Shown: positions 20,460 to 28,184 of the stretch, in pieces | How the letters are laid out: every line of letters starts with the position of its first letter | Position numbering within the stretch: position 1 is the stretch's first letter | Assembly: GCF_008629695.1 (NCBI RefSeq) | Contig: NZ_VWSH01000004.1 | Span: 372,001-436,000, forward strand | Length of the DNA: 64,000 nt | Direction: 5' to 3' | Source of the DNA: Taibaiella lutea | GTDB lineage: Bacteria > Bacteroidota > Bacteroidia > Chitinophagales > Chitinophagaceae | Notes under the pieces: model-generated | Databases searched by the model: none | What the model saw: only the letters and a program-made list of their open reading frames with translations | What the model was told of the DNA's origin: nothing | Position numbers and translations under genes: made by a program

Positions 20460-21494
20460 TTAAGCTGCCGTCTTTTTCAGGAAATTGAGGAATGCCTTTT
20501 CCACGGCGTTGAAATCATCTGTTTTAATGCTTCCGGCAGGGAATAATTGTCCCATCTCCCCGTTTTCGTATCGCAGCAACAATTGCGGGTGTATGTAATA
20601 TTTCTTACAAACCGTCCTTGTATTGCCAAGCCTTTCGGCAACTTTATCAATCAAAGCAGGCAGGCTTTTGGTGCTGTTTTCTTCACCGGAGCTTTCCAGG
20701 AAATGCTGCAATGCACAAACACAACCGCCCCAGGTCCTGAAATCCTTGCATGTAAAATCCTCTTTCATGATTTCTTTCAGGTAATGATTAATATCGGAAG
20801 AGTTCAGCGAATGCAGGTTTTTGTCTGCGTCGTAATATTGGAAAATCTCCTGGCCGGGCAGGTCTTTTACTTTTTTCAGCAAATTGATAAGCGAACGATG
20901 TCGCATCTGTACCATTCTTTTAACGCCTTTTTTCCCTACAAACCTGAAAATAGCGATGCCATGGTCAAAACGGATATGCCTGTTTTTAAGTGTGGTCAAT
21001 CCGTAAGAGCCGTTTTCCTTTTCGTAAGCAGCATTACCCACCCTTATAAAAGTATTTTCCATAACACTTAAAGCAAGTGCTGTAACTTTTTGTTTATCAA
21101 TACTTTTTCTTTTCAGGTCTTTCTGAATCTGCTTTCTCAGGTTGTTCAGCTTCCTGCCGAACTGGTATAATTTATCGAATTTGGTTTCGTTCCTGAATTT
21201 CTGCCAGTCAGCGTGATAGCGGTATTGTTTACGGCCTTTGGCGTCGAGGCCCGTCACCTGAATATGGCCGTTTTCCTTCGGGCAAATCCACACTTCCGTC
21301 CAGGCGGGAGGAATGACCAACGCTCTGATACGGTGCAGTATTTCCTCCGATTTTATTTCTTTTCCTCCAATATCCAGATAAATGAATTTCCCGTTTTTCT
21401 CTTTCCGTGTAAATCCTTTGTCTTCAGAGGTTACGTAAACCAGTTTATTTTTCCTGAGCGATTGTATTACTTCCTCGCTGATATTATTGTCCAT
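20460..21494 (-). CDS. DNA topoisomerase IB
   Basis: Poxvirus/bacterial-type topoisomerase that relaxes supercoils through a 3'-phosphotyrosine. Start ATG 21494 (MDNNISEEVIQSLRKNKL) is preferred over the ATG 24 bp upstream. N-terminal DNA-binding region: YVTSEDKGFTRKEKNGKF and VIPPAWTEVWICPKENGHIQ. Catalytic domain: RVGNAAYEKENGSYGLTTL (first catalytic Arg), the conserved KDFRTWGGCVCALQ block and the active-site tyrosine in TRTVCKKYYIHPQLL. 344 aa is typical. Such enzymes are often accessory in Bacteroidota; no partner genes here. Confidence 0.93.
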   Translation of the reverse strand: MDNNISEEVIQSLRKNKLVYVTSEDKGFTRKEKNGKFIYLDIGGKEIKSEEILHRIRALVIPPAWTEVWICPKENGHIQVTGLDAKGRKQYRYHADWQKFRNETKFDKLYQFGRKLNNLRKQIQKDLKRKSIDKQKVTALALSVMENTFIRVGNAAYEKENGSYGLTTLKNRHIRFDHGIAIFRFVGKKGVKRMVQMRHRSLINLLKKVKDLPGQEIFQYYDADKNLHSLNSSDINHYLKEIMKEDFTCKDFRTWGGCVCALQHFLESSGEENSTKSLPALIDKVAERLGNTRTVCKKYYIHPQLLLRYENGEMGQLFPAGSIKTDDFNAVEKAFLNFLKKTAA

Positions 21495-21554
21495 TATCGC
21501 TATTTTGAATGATAACAATAATTCGGGCGGGAAGGTTGGGGAGGGGTGTTACAA

Positions 21555-21649
21555 GTCCTGTAAGGACGACACAAAAAAGGATAGGGTACAACCCTATCTA
21601 TTCACGATGGGTTTACACCCATCGCTATTGTATTTCACCCTTTCAGGGT
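21555..21649. repeat. Cluster of four consecutive hairpins
   Basis: Four perfect small palindromes in 95 bp: GTCCT-GTA-AGGAC (21555-21567), GATAGGGT-ACA-ACCCTATC (21580-21598), CGATGGGT-TTAC-ACCCATCG (21605-21624) and ACCCT-TTC-AGGGT (21637-21649). No ORF is associated. The first hairpin core is shared with the element at 16392-16611. Confidence 0.7.
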
Positions 21650-21679
21650 TTCCTAAGCTGTGAGTATTGCCTTTCTGCC

Positions 21680-21704
21680 GCTGTTGGTGTTTTTCACCAA
21701 CAGC
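21680..21704. repeat. Hairpin GCTGTTGGTG-TTTTT-CACCAACAGC
   Basis: Perfect 10-bp stem with a T5 loop. Its stem core TGTTGGTG/CACCAACA recurs at 26045-26069 with an A5 loop. On the minus strand it lies after the flavoprotein gene and may act as its terminator. Confidence 0.7.
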
Positions 21705-21748
21705 AATGTCCTTGAATATCAACTTGTTGGAGAAAACACCGACGACAA

Positions 21749-22657
21749 CTAAAAACTTTCATCTGTCAGAATCTTATTCACCATCGCGCCGGTCATATTC
21801 CCTGCGGAAACGGCGGAGGCTACGGAACGCATCGGATTGGAATTGTCGCCGCAGGCATATACACCTTCCACGCTTGTTTGCTGAAAAGGATCCAGTTTGA
21901 TATAACCATGTTCGGTAAGCTCGCAACCCAAAGCAACCGGAATATCAGAATGCTGTATAAACGGAATGTTTGCGTAAACAGCATCAAAACGCATTTTTTC
22001 TCCATTATGGAACACTACATTTTTGACATGGCCGTTTTCATGCTCTATTTCCGTGATGGCTGTTTCAATAATATCAATGCCGTGATGCTGGAATTTTGAA
22101 ATCTGCAGATCGTAAAAATCCGCTTTGCCGGAAGTCAGCATGGTAACCTTGTCGGTAAGGTTGCTGACTAAGGAGGCGATATGAAAACCCCTGTCGGCAT
22201 TGACCATAATACCTGTTTTTTGTCCGCGGTTTTCGTAGCCGTGGCAATACGGGCAATGCACTACCGAAATACCCCAACACTCCGCAAAGCCTTTAATATC
22301 GGGCATCATGTCTTTAATGCCTGTGGCGAAAATGAGCTTTTTAGCAGTAAACACATCGCCTTTTTCCGTGGCGATTTCAAAACCGTCCGGTATTTTCTTT
22401 CCGCTCAGGGCAAGGTCGTTGTGGAATTGTACAGTATCGTATTGCAGCACCTGGGCTTTGGCTTTTTGTGCAATGGCCGCAGGTGTTTCTCCGTCTTGAG
22501 TAATGAAATTGTGGGAATGGGGTGTTTGTCTGTTGCAGGGCAGATTGCTGTCGATGATTAGCACCTTTCTTAATGAACGGCCCAATGCCATTGCTGCGGA
22601 TAAACCGGCATAGCTGCCGCCAATTATAATTACGTCAAAAGTTTTATTGTTTGTCAT
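21749..22657 (-). CDS. Thioredoxin-reductase-like FAD/NAD(P) oxidoreductase
   Basis: 302-aa two-domain flavoprotein. FAD-binding motif IIIGGSYAGLSAAMALGRS at residues 10-30, redox pair in HCPYCHGYENRG (CxxC plus the HGYE extension seen in GliT/low-Mr thioredoxin reductase relatives), NAD(P) domain from about residue 140, and the C-terminal FAD motif VYACGDNSNPMRSVASA. The HGYE form usually belongs to disulphide oxidases or ferredoxin-type reductases rather than true TrxB, so the electron partner is open. Two operator-like palindromes lie directly upstream. Confidence 0.9.
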   Translation of the reverse strand: MTNNKTFDVIIIGGSYAGLSAAMALGRSLRKVLIIDSNLPCNRQTPHSHNFITQDGETPAAIAQKAKAQVLQYDTVQFHNDLALSGKKIPDGFEIATEKGDVFTAKKLIFATGIKDMMPDIKGFAECWGISVVHCPYCHGYENRGQKTGIMVNADRGFHIASLVSNLTDKVTMLTSGKADFYDLQISKFQHHGIDIIETAITEIEHENGHVKNVVFHNGEKMRFDAVYANIPFIQHSDIPVALGCELTEHGYIKLDPFQQTSVEGVYACGDNSNPMRSVASAVSAGNMTGAMVNKILTDESF

Positions 22658-22684
22658 CGGATTTAAATCAGCTGTTTTACAAAA

Positions 22685-22739
22685 TGCAACCGTGTTGCAA
22701 ATGTAGGCTAATTTAATTTAAACGCAACAGTGTTGCGTT
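22685..22739 (-). promoter_or_regulatory. Two related palindromes upstream of the flavoprotein gene (probable operators)
   Basis: TGCAAC-CGT-GTTGCA (22685-22699) and the longer perfect AACGCAACA-G-TGTTGCGTT (22721-22739). Both contain GCAAC...GTTGC, a half-site type common for TetR/AcrR-family repressors; centres are 38 bp apart. No TetR-family gene is adjacent: the next sequence is the accessory region. Confidence 0.6.
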
Positions 22740-22764
22740 TGTTCGATTTGGGTTTTTGTTCTTT

Positions 22765-23040
22765 ATGAAACACGAGCCACAGGCTCGCGCTAGCGGGGGA
22801 GAAAAAGGAGAAAAGATATTAACGTTAAAATATAAAGATTCAATTCCTGCGAACATGGAGATTAAAATCATCAATCCTAGTGCACTAATTATAATGGGTC
22901 GTGAAAATAATCTATCGCCAATACAAAAACGTGATTTTGAGATTGTAAAAAGAAAGTATAAGAATATTGCGGACATAATAACATACGACAACCTTTTAGA
23001 ACGATTGAAATGTACGATAGAACAAATAAAGCTTCTTTGA
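22765..23040 (+). pseudogene. C-terminal remnant of a Shedu (SduA, DUF4263) defence protein
   Basis: The 91-residue frame has two parts. The first 15 codons (MKHEPQARASGGEKG) come from a short GC-rich repeat (GAGCCACAGGCTCGCGCTAGC, split here as two halves) common in Bacteroidota intergenic DNA. From about residue 35 the sequence looks like the end of the Shedu nuclease domain: INPSALIIMGRENN, then ADIITYDNLLERLKCTIEQ, the terminal TYDxLL motif of the family. The upstream PD-(D/E)XK catalytic core is missing, so this cannot be an active nuclease. The join to the repeat suggests a deletion. Family call made by eye from the GR and TYDNLL motifs. Confidence 0.6.
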
Positions 23041-23067
23041 CATATTAATAGCTACCATTTTATTTAT

Positions 23068-24270
23068 TCATTGCTGTTGAAGTTGATATTTCAACCATTC
23101 TAATGAATGTAAATTATATTCTGCCTTTTCATCTTTATAATTTATTATAATCTCTATTATAAATTTTTCAAACGTGACAACAAATTGCTTGAAAATTGCA
23201 TAATTGCTATCCCTTTCACTTATTGTCCTAAAATCATGTACAACCATATTCCGAACGAAATAAAATGCCAGTCCTGCGTGATTAAGAGACTTTTTATCTT
23301 CATCGTCGACATTTTTTTGAGGATAGAATTGAGACACTTGTTTACATAAACCTATTAATTCAGCTGATGATGTTGGATGAATTGATAAGTACGAATCGAT
23401 TAATTTGGTTATGCGATATTTTTCTGTTTGCAAAACAGAGATATCTTTTAATATTTCGTGTGGCTTTTTCTCTCTGCTTTTTGAAGAAAGGAGAACATTT
23501 TCAATTTCAGAATCATAAACTTTATTAATTAAAAGCTCTACAATTTGATATAATAAATGAAATTGTACAAGTGGATGATTACTTTCTTTTAATAGATCTC
23601 TAAATAAAGACTTGATAAAAATCTCATCTTTTAGCAGAGTCGAAATATGTTTAATGGTTAAGCTTGTAATTTGCTCTGCTGTAGACACATATCTAAGTAA
23701 ATCCAACTCTTTAGGATTAGAGCAATGAAAATAATGCGATGAATATAAAAAGGGAATATAATCAGAGATGTCGAATTTGAAGATTTTATCAGTTTTTGCC
23801 TTGCTAGTACATAGAACAATTAATTCACTGTTATAAATATCTGTTATACTCAAATACGATGAAGGGTCTATAGCTTCAAATACGATATCATGATTAAAAT
23901 ATTCGCCTAAAAGTAATTTGTAAAATACTACGAAAGCATATTTTAAATAATGTTCGTTATTTGAATGAGAATGAGCCGTAGACGATAATGACTGTATAGG
24001 AAATATCCAACCGATACGCCCAATTTTAGTATTTACTTTTACTTCAAAAATGTTTTCTTCTTTGAAATATAAAGGCGATAAGAATGGGAAACATTCAAAT
24101 TCTTCTGGCTTGTATGTGTCGTATAACGTAAAATTGTAATCTACATTTATGTTTATATTTCTTTCCTCATTAGACTGTAAGAGGAAATGTCCTCCATTGT
24201 CAGTCTTTTCATAAGTTACTTTATCAAGTAAATATTCATTTTCAGAATACGGCAATTTCAATTTTAGCAT
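23068..24270 (-). CDS. Unknown protein with HEPN-type RNxxxH motif
   Basis: 400 aa, no family recognised with confidence. Residues 1-185 are beta-rich. The rest is largely helical: LRYVSTAEQITSLTIKHIS, LVQFHLLYQIVELLINKVY, then the motif FYFVRNMVVHDFRTI with Arg340-Asn341-x3-His345. R[ND]xxxH at the start of a C-terminal helix pair, after helices of this kind, is the catalytic signature of HEPN ribonucleases (Apea-like group). It is the second gene of a two-gene operon, 9 bp after the DGQHR-like gene. The region is markedly AT-rich compared with its neighbours. A HEPN toxin or effector of a defence system is the leading idea; the N-terminal half would then be a sensor. Confidence 0.65.
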   Translation of the reverse strand: MLKLKLPYSENEYLLDKVTYEKTDNGGHFLLQSNEERNININVDYNFTLYDTYKPEEFECFPFLSPLYFKEENIFEVKVNTKIGRIGWIFPIQSLSSTAHSHSNNEHYLKYAFVVFYKLLLGEYFNHDIVFEAIDPSSYLSITDIYNSELIVLCTSKAKTDKIFKFDISDYIPFLYSSHYFHCSNPKELDLLRYVSTAEQITSLTIKHISTLLKDEIFIKSLFRDLLKESNHPLVQFHLLYQIVELLINKVYDSEIENVLLSSKSREKKPHEILKDISVLQTEKYRITKLIDSYLSIHPTSSAELIGLCKQVSQFYPQKNVDDEDKKSLNHAGLAFYFVRNMVVHDFRTISERDSNYAIFKQFVVTFEKFIIEIIINYKDEKAEYNLHSLEWLKYQLQQQ

Positions 24271-24279
24271 ATATCCAAA

Positions 24280-25467
24280 TTATGCGTTTTGACGATAACG
24301 TTTAAACGCATTTTCAATAGCTAAATTTACCACCAGATATGAGTCTCCCGCCTTGTTAAAAAGCTCTCTGAAAAAATAATAAAAATATGCTCTTTGCGCG
24401 TTCCCAATTTTGGGAGCATATTTACGAATGTCATCAAGTTTAAACAAGAGGTCAATTAATGACGAACTTATTTCCGTTGTAAATTTAATTTCAGAAATAT
24501 TGCTAATTACATCATCAAACCCATCAATTAGTTCTTGGTCTACCAAAAAGCCAATAGCTGCACCTAAGCCTGTCATTGATTGTGACTTATCAAAAATAGA
24601 TATTGCATTTTTTCCGTATGCTGGACCCGATAACTGGCCATATTCACTATCATCAAAAGTCCAATTTCCTGCTAACTCCTGAAATTTTATTTGTAGATTG
24701 TGATAACACATGGTGTATTTTTGAAAAATATCATAATCATTGTTCTCCTTTGATAATTTTTCAAGGCTTTTAATGTTTCCTAAGATATCAGTTTTATCGA
24801 AAGTGAGGTAATCTCTCATCAAATAAGATGTAAAGCCGTTTATTATCTCTTTAAAACTATATTCACCTTTTTTTCGTGGTCCTTTTTCATCAATTTCTTT
24901 TATTAGCCGAATTCCGTCAGTTGCATGATTTAGGTAATCTGAATAAAGAATTTCAATTTGATGTCTTACAGACATAGGCGTTTGTCCAGTATTCAGTGTG
25001 AGCATTCTATACAAAATGCCAATTTTATCAATACCAAGATAAAATTCGCATCTAAGTCTATTATGGTGAAAATGATTTATTGCACTTTTGTCAACATTCC
25101 GCAATAGCTCCTCTTCTGCGTCTATAATCGTATATGTTCTTTGTAATCCATCAAGAATAAGAATGTTCGAAGTATTAGACTTAATGAAAGCTTCAAAGCT
25201 TTTAGCTAATTCCTTTTTGTTTGCATTTTGCGGAATAAGGAATTGTTTTTGGGTTATAGCCAACACAATTGGAGGAATAATACATCCTACTTTCAAGTCA
25301 TCCCTTAATAAACTATAAACAGATGAAGATGATTTTACTCTTTGTCGCTGAAATGGATTATTATTTAAAATATTGTCTGCGATTTCCAAGTATTCTTTAA
25401 ACTCAAATTCAACTGAGATATTATGAGATTTTATCCGTTGATCCTCAAGAATTGATGTTATTTCCAT
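24280..25467 (-). CDS. DGQHR/ParB-like domain protein, probable partner of the HEPN gene
   Basis: 395 aa. Residues 36-70 resemble the opening of DGQHR/DUF262-type ParB folds (NPFQRQRVKSSSSVYSLL, then a proline-rich strand IIPPIVLAI). The signature box NILILDGLQRTYTIID (DGLQR at 106-110) stands for DGQHR/DGQQR. A later MLTLNTGQTPMSVRHQ (about 156-170) matches the region after the box in DndB-like and DGQHR proteins. The C-terminal 200 residues are helical and unassigned. Such domains occur in DNA-phosphorothioation (DndB) and GmrSD-like systems. It comes first in the operon with the HEPN protein, and an XRE regulator lies 96 bp upstream. Confidence 0.65.
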   Translation of the reverse strand: MEITSILEDQRIKSHNISVEFEFKEYLEIADNILNNNPFQRQRVKSSSSVYSLLRDDLKVGCIIPPIVLAITQKQFLIPQNANKKELAKSFEAFIKSNTSNILILDGLQRTYTIIDAEEELLRNVDKSAINHFHHNRLRCEFYLGIDKIGILYRMLTLNTGQTPMSVRHQIEILYSDYLNHATDGIRLIKEIDEKGPRKKGEYSFKEIINGFTSYLMRDYLTFDKTDILGNIKSLEKLSKENNDYDIFQKYTMCYHNLQIKFQELAGNWTFDDSEYGQLSGPAYGKNAISIFDKSQSMTGLGAAIGFLVDQELIDGFDDVISNISEIKFTTEISSSLIDLLFKLDDIRKYAPKIGNAQRAYFYYFFRELFNKAGDSYLVVNLAIENAFKRYRQNA

Positions 25468-25563
25468 TATTATTTAGTTTTCAGAAGACAAAACATACAT
25501 TTTTTTGTTTCGAGGTCATTTTTACCAATGATTTACAAATCTACTCTTCCTTTCTTTTAAGAA

Positions 25564-25965
25564 CTATCTTTCTTTAATTAACCGCTCCAACTTCTCAATC
25601 ATTTCCTTTTGCTGTTGAAGCATACGTTCATACAATTCAATCATTTTATCAATAGGATTAAAGGATGGCTGATAATTAAATCCCGAAGCAACCGCATTGT
25701 CTTTAAAATCCTGAAAAGAATAAGTATTCGCAATCACATTCACCGCCTGTTCCTCATCAAAATTCTGAAAAGCTTCCACAGGTATCTTCAGTACAGTGGC
25801 TATTTGTTGCAGTAGGGTAGTATCGATGGTTTCTTTTTGCTCCAGCAGCGATATTTTCTTTTGGTTCCAGTCCTCGCCCAGGTCAAAGGCCAGCGCCTCT
25901 TGTTTTATGCCCATCATTTCCCTGAAGCGTTTCACATTTCTGCCTTCGTGTATTTTCTTGTCCAT
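25564..25965 (-). CDS. XRE-family HTH regulator with C-terminal coiled coil
   Basis: 133 aa. HTH at residues 7-60: GRNVKRFREMMGIKQEALAF, DWNQKKISLLEQKETID, LLQQIATVLKIPVEAF. The last 30 residues form a charged coiled coil (ELYERMLQQQKEMIEKLERL). Proteins of this build are common as single genes in Bacteroidota accessory DNA. Here it is transcribed toward the DGQHR-HEPN operon. Its promoter block (25983-26044) is nearly duplicated upstream of the secreted protein gene at 27287. Confidence 0.8.
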   Translation of the reverse strand: MDKKIHEGRNVKRFREMMGIKQEALAFDLGEDWNQKKISLLEQKETIDTTLLQQIATVLKIPVEAFQNFDEEQAVNVIANTYSFQDFKDNAVASGFNYQPSFNPIDKMIELYERMLQQQKEMIEKLERLIKER

Positions 25966-25982
25966 GTATTGCTGTATTTTCG

Positions 25983-26044
25983 AAACTCAAATGTAAGTTT
26001 TTTCATTCATAAAAAAGCCTGTCAGCAAGCAGGTAAATTATCGG
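25983..26044 (-). repeat. Promoter/terminator cassette, copy A
   Basis: About 62 bp, near-identical to 27344-27403. On the minus strand it reads a small stem (CCTG...CAGG) followed by T6, then the -7 box TACATTTG (plus-strand 25988-25995), about 16 nt ahead of the XRE start. It therefore combines the end of an upstream transcript with a promoter for the regulator. Confidence 0.65.
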
Positions 26045-26069
26045 CTTGTTGGTGAAAAACACCAACAAG
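26045..26069. repeat. Hairpin CTTGTTGGTG-AAAAA-CACCAACAAG
   Basis: Perfect 10-bp stem, A5 loop; same stem core as 21680-21704. It lies between the secreted-protein stop and the promoter of the XRE gene. Confidence 0.7.
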
Positions 26070-26096
26070 GGCGAAAATCCTGCCTGCCGGAACGTA

Positions 26097-27287
26097 TTAA
26101 TTCAACGAAAATTTTTGACTTAAGAAGGGTAATCTTGCTATATCTGAGCCTGAGGGATTTTGCTTTATAAAAATATCGCCTTCCAGATAATCTTCATACA
26201 CCCTCAACTCTATACTGTCGAGGCTGTTTACCGGGTAAGTAAAGGATGAAAGATAAGCCGGTACTTTATTTTTGGGCAATACATTGATTATTTTGAACAT
26301 CCGGTTGTCATCTTTATCGGGATTAAATGCCAGATTGATCTTCATATATTTTTGGCCCGTTGTACGGACGGTTGTCAGGCTTACACTTCTGAGTGATAAA
26401 CTGAGTGCCGTTTTTTGAGGCGTTAATGTATCCTCCTTATTAAAAACGGCAATATACTTTTCTGCAATCCGGACACTGACATCTTTTTTAGGGAAGGTTG
26501 CCTGCAGGTTATAAGCAACGGTTTCGTCTATTGCTTCCGATGCATTTGTAGCTACCATAGACCTGAAAAACTGATTGAATTTTTGCAATGTCGCCGTAGC
26601 AGTAGCCGATTGGATATACAAATCATACAGCGCCTGGGAGCTATAAACATTCGATTGCTCATATATCTGTGTAGCTATTTTTTGTAATATCTTCTCGTCT
26701 TTAGCTTCATCAAACACGAGGTTGATCTTCTTTTTCTGTTTAAGGTCGTTTTTCAATTGTTGCAGGGGCGTACCTGCATGCTTTTTATCTGCGACAATAA
26801 AATTGTTTAAGAAATTTGCCATTGCCTGTTCTTCCGAAATATTGTAGATCATTAAGCCCAGTTGAAATTTATTTTTCAGGTCGGCAGGGTTGTACGTATC
26901 GGGATTGAAACTTCTGAGATAGGCCAGTATTTTGTATTGCTGCTGTATAAGAACAGCAGGTGTGGCAATGCCTGATGAATCGGTCCGTATTTTCAGTTCG
27001 AACCCCGAATTGCCGAATTGAAAAACAGAATCCTTACGGAATACCAATGACAAGCTATAAAAAGCAGCATCGCCATTGGAACTTCCGGATGTCTGCAGGT
27101 CTTTACTAAACACATATTGTGCGCCCTTCTTGATCCAGTTATTGAAAAAATCAAAATCCTTGTTCATCATCTTATCTTCCGGCGCATTGAAAATATGCTG
27201 AACGGAAGGATAATATCGGTTAGGGGTTTGTGCTGTAAGTGTAAAACAGGTTGCGGAAAGGAGCAGAAGCGATAACAGGGTTTTCAT
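26097..27287 (-). CDS. Secreted protein of unknown function
   Basis: The frame is open from 27476, but ATG 27287 gives a normal signal peptide (MKTLLSLLLLSATCFTLTAQ) and the promoter -7 box lies between, so 27287 is the start (396 aa). No known domain was recognised. The mature part alternates amphipathic strands and helices, has almost no cysteine and no T9SS sorting domain or lipobox. It may be periplasmic. Its promoter block is a copy of that of the XRE gene, suggesting parallel control. Confidence 0.65.
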   Translation of the reverse strand: MKTLLSLLLLSATCFTLTAQTPNRYYPSVQHIFNAPEDKMMNKDFDFFNNWIKKGAQYVFSKDLQTSGSSNGDAAFYSLSLVFRKDSVFQFGNSGFELKIRTDSSGIATPAVLIQQQYKILAYLRSFNPDTYNPADLKNKFQLGLMIYNISEEQAMANFLNNFIVADKKHAGTPLQQLKNDLKQKKKINLVFDEAKDEKILQKIATQIYEQSNVYSSQALYDLYIQSATATATLQKFNQFFRSMVATNASEAIDETVAYNLQATFPKKDVSVRIAEKYIAVFNKEDTLTPQKTALSLSLRSVSLTTVRTTGQKYMKINLAFNPDKDDNRMFKIINVLPKNKVPAYLSSFTYPVNSLDSIELRVYEDYLEGDIFIKQNPSGSDIARLPFLSQKFSLN

Positions 27288-27343
27288 AAAGACATTTGCA
27301 AAAAGCTCCTGTTCAGGAGCTTTGGTTAGATTTTTTTTTAAGG

Positions 27344-27403
27344 AACTCAAATGTAGGGTTTTTCCTTTCATAAAAAAGCCTGTTGATAAAGCAGGTAAAT
27401 TAT
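27344..27403 (-). repeat. Promoter/terminator cassette, copy B
   Basis: Second copy of the cassette at 25983-26044, with the -7 box TACATTTG (plus-strand 27348-27355) about 55-60 nt ahead of the ATG at 27287. Differences between copies are mainly in the hairpin loop and a few bases before the -7 box. Confidence 0.65.
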
Positions 27404-27491
27404 CCTGCTTCACACACTGAAATATGCCGCCGCCCACTTGAATATGCCTGTAAGTCGTGCTACTATTGTCCTGCAATTAAAATCTACTTAT

Positions 27492-27725
27492 ATGGTAAAC
27501 ATAAAGAAACAAAACAATAAGCTGCGGGTACGCACCTTAAAAGTGTACGATAAAATATTTTGCCGAAGCACCGGGCTACGCAACGGCAGTAATGTGGTGC
27601 TTTACCCCGAAATAAGGCTGATAGGCAAATGGCTGCAGGACTGCGGCTTTCGCCCCGGTCAGCATATAGAAGTCATTACGGAGCGTAACAAGCTTACCAT
27701 CAGGCATAGGGTAGAGGGGCTTTAG
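27492..27725 (+). CDS. SymE-like type I addiction-module toxin
   Basis: 77 aa from ATG 27492 (MVNIKKQNNKLRVRTLKVYD). The SymE/AbrB-derived fold is shown by PEIRLIGKWLQDCGFRPGQH followed by IEVITERNKLTIR, the family's hallmark. In E. coli, SymE is an SOS-induced protein controlled by the antisense RNA SymR; it condenses nucleoids or cleaves RNA. In Bacteroidota SymE-like genes are abundant and often lone. No SymR-like RNA can be identified from sequence alone. Confidence 0.8.
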   Translation: MVNIKKQNNKLRVRTLKVYDKIFCRSTGLRNGSNVVLYPEIRLIGKWLQDCGFRPGQHIEVITERNKLTIRHRVEGL

Positions 27726-27781
27726 GCATGGGTTACTCCCCTCGGGCTGATGGCTTCCACAAGCTCAGGCACTACCTCAAC

Positions 27782-28123
27782 TTATCGTTTCACCAGATCT
27801 TTATAAATATCTCTTTCTTTTGTCATGGCTTCCAGTTCGCTTTGCAAAGCCGCAATTGCTTTGTCTTTTTCGGCAAGGGCCTCCTGCATGGCGCCTGTAT
27901 AGTCGGCCGGGAGTTTTGCCGCTATATCGCCAATGAAATTGTGCCTCAGGATATGGCTCAATTGCCAGAGCCGGCCCATAGACAAATCATCCTGCTTCCG
28001 CATCCTTATCAGGTTTTGAGGGCTGACGTTTAAGGCACGTGCCAGTGCGGCTTTATAAGTGCGGTTATCCTTAATATACGCTTCAAGAATAGGCCCGATA
28101 GGGGGCAATGGCTGATTTTCCAT
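27782..28123 (-). CDS. Small HTH protein with coiled-coil tail
   Basis: 113 aa. Residues 15-60 look like a helix-turn-helix (YKAALARALNVSPQNLIRMR), and residues 70-113 are a coiled coil (MQEALAEKDKAIAALQSELE). Family not named. The gene starts directly beside the array of 21-bp repeats (28185-28627), which is therefore in its upstream region. A DNA-binding protein that oligomerises next to a helically phased array would make a natural pair (inference). Confidence 0.65.
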   Translation of the reverse strand: MENQPLPPIGPILEAYIKDNRTYKAALARALNVSPQNLIRMRKQDDLSMGRLWQLSHILRHNFIGDIAAKLPADYTGAMQEALAEKDKAIAALQSELEAMTKERDIYKDLVKR

Positions 28124-28184
28124 ATTGCTGTAATGATATTATTTAAAATAATGAATGTATGCTGACACTACAATTAACCTGAAT

